From NCBI GenBank assembly GCA_914767715.1, contig OU612065.1, positions 13,268,001-13,332,000 on the forward strand: 64,000 nt of DNA, read 5' to 3'. The notes beneath the pieces are model-generated. The model was not told where the DNA came from. It saw only the letters and a program-made list of their open reading frames with translations, and ran no database searches. Below, in pieces: positions 62,479 through 64,000 of this stretch. The stretch is from Membranipora membranacea. Its lineage: Eukaryota > Bryozoa > Gymnolaemata > Cheilostomatida > Membraniporidae. Within the stretch, counting starts at the first letter, position 1; every line of letters starts with the position of its first letter. The position numbers were made by a program, and so were the translations under genes.

Positions 62479-64000
62479 CTTTAGGCAGCCAACCTACGGT
62501 GAAAACAACTATCAATGCCACATGGTTACAAAAAAGTCATAACAATGTTTCCTGAACATATGGACTAGTAGCATAGGACATCTGTCTGTAGTCCATGCAT
62601 GTCCAGTGGTTGAGCGCTCCAGAGGTCGAGGACTCGACCGCAGGGGCAATCAACTATTGGACTTGAACACTCTACAAATTGGTTGGGTTGCCTGTGACCA
62701 GTCCGAAGTAATAGCCTAGCTATCATGATAATCATGTTGATCTACTTCTGATCTGTTTCCACACCTGCTGGGTATTAAGAACCGTTAGGTTATGCAGGAA
62801 TGGTGAGGCAGATTCCTTGCTTCGACTTCAATTCATCAAGGATAGAGCGTGCGTTTATGTATATTTCTATAGTATATATGTATTGTATAATAAATAAATG
62901 TGATTCAATGCGCTTAGACAATTGAACTCCCTCACTAGTGCATTACTAAAAACTTACCACAATCCCTGTTCAACAACAATAGAAATTGGTGTGTCTGAAA
63001 ATCAAAGACCTGAAACAGTGCAACAGCCCTGGAATAATAAATGCATATATTTATGGTTCTGGTTGGATTTATTCTGCAGCGGCTGAAGAAGCAGAATGAC
63101 ATTGTGTTTACAGGTTCAAAGGTTACATTGTAAACCAAGTTCCAGGTCTTGATGTAGGGGCGCTGACGAAACGCCCAGGGTACATTTGTGGGATTTGAGT
63201 CTTTAAAAGAAACAAAACTTGACCCACTAGAATCACATAAGATCTTGACATCTTATAGCATGTGTGAAATAACATGAGCCCCACACTCCACTCCATAATA
63301 TATCTTAGATCTCCCACTATCTATATATATTGCCAAACTTGCTGCTGGGAGACATTGGAGACATCCATCTGCTAAATTGTGGATTTGAAAAGGTAGCTCT
63401 GATGGGCAGCTCATGATAAAAACGGGTTGGAGTATTTAATAATCCCCAGGATAGAAGTATTAAATCTGTATATGCAACCATCAGGACGGAGAAGAAACAT
63501 CGACTGATCTTAGTAGATAAGATACTGACCAACCAATGTCACCACTCCGCTGAGAGTTCTTTGATTTAGATTCTTCTTCTGATAGTGATATATTAGGATA
63601 GACAAACTCCTTGATTGAATGTGCACACTCCCATACAAAAATAAATCCTCAATGTTGCCATATGAATAGATGATTGCTTCACATGAACTGAATGCATAGG
63701 CCTACTACTACTCTCACACTTACTATGCTCACAGTAGTTTCCTCATAACTCCATAAGTTTGCTCAGGAAGACAGAAGAAGATATCTACCTTGGTGTGGTA
63801 TTATAAGAGGAAAGCCTGGGCAGGTTAGTATGCAACCAACAAAGCAGAGTAATATGAGCGGGAGCCACACCTTGTTAATTTCTGAAATGGATCAAAACTG
63901 GTGGTGTTTTCATGTAGAGACATGGAAGTACAGGGTCTAAGTCATGGGCCCCTGGAACTTACAAGCCTTTATTTTGCCAATGCCCACTATCAACCACAGA
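62479..64000. other. sequence upstream of the minus-strand gene
   Basis: It may contain upstream exons or the promoter of the minus-strand gene: an acceptor-like CACCGTAG lies 15 nt upstream of its ATG. I could not pick out a further exon with confidence. A degraded tRNA-like stretch lies near 62608 (GTCCAGTGGTTGAGCGC) and may be an old SINE running to about 62900. Confidence 0.4.

Noticed and set aside
62935-63532. Minus-strand frames upstream of the WG-motif gene as possible first exons
   Set aside because: The apparent protein switches frame repeatedly and no splice pair joins it in phase to the exon ending at 62217. An upstream exon may exist, but I cannot place it.

Overview
The window is animal nuclear DNA: AT-rich, with spliced genes bounded by GT-AG introns of about 100 bp to 3.4 kb. 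It carries a p100/p105-type NF-kB, an ETS transcription factor (an animal-specific family) and a CID protein of the RPRD1 family. A full NF-kB with ankyrin repeats and death domain, with a lineage-odd Rel homology domain and an early-metazoan gene style, suggests a sponge or similarly early-branching metazoan. That placement is inference; the sequence contains no direct species marker.

Layout. 1-3000: upstream non-coding DNA. 3001-22472 (+): NF-kB gene, which I resolve into 23 coding exons: an N-terminal low-complexity extension, RHD, NLS, glycine-rich region, six ankyrin repeats, death domain and a short last exon with a DSG degron-like motif. 24516-29479 (+): an intact Ty3/gypsy-type LTR retrotransposon with apparently identical 220-bp LTRs and a 5-bp target duplication. 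29486-31168: a fold-back DNA element with three copies of a ~290-bp arm; the retroelement landed on its left edge. 34824-40573 (-): four-exon ETS gene, ERG/FLI-like. 45289-50167 (+): seven-exon RPRD1 orthologue, with a TTAA-flanked fold-back MITE in intron 1. 53749-62478 (-): an eleven-exon gene I do not recognise, whose product has an N-terminal RG motif, five WG dipeptides among 13 Trp motifs, and a Y-X4-L-L eIF4E-binding-like motif.

The remaining sequence is introns and intergenic DNA with tRNA-derived SINE heads, two inverted copies of a second MITE family with 8-bp target duplications, and many very short hairpins. NF-kB and ETS factors often act together in immune and developmental transcription, and RPRD1 proteins bind the RNA polymerase II CTD, but nothing here shows that these neighbours are co-regulated. 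Exon borders were derived by hand from splice signals, reading-frame continuity and family conservation. Every junction keeps frame except NF-kB exon 6/7, which is flagged.
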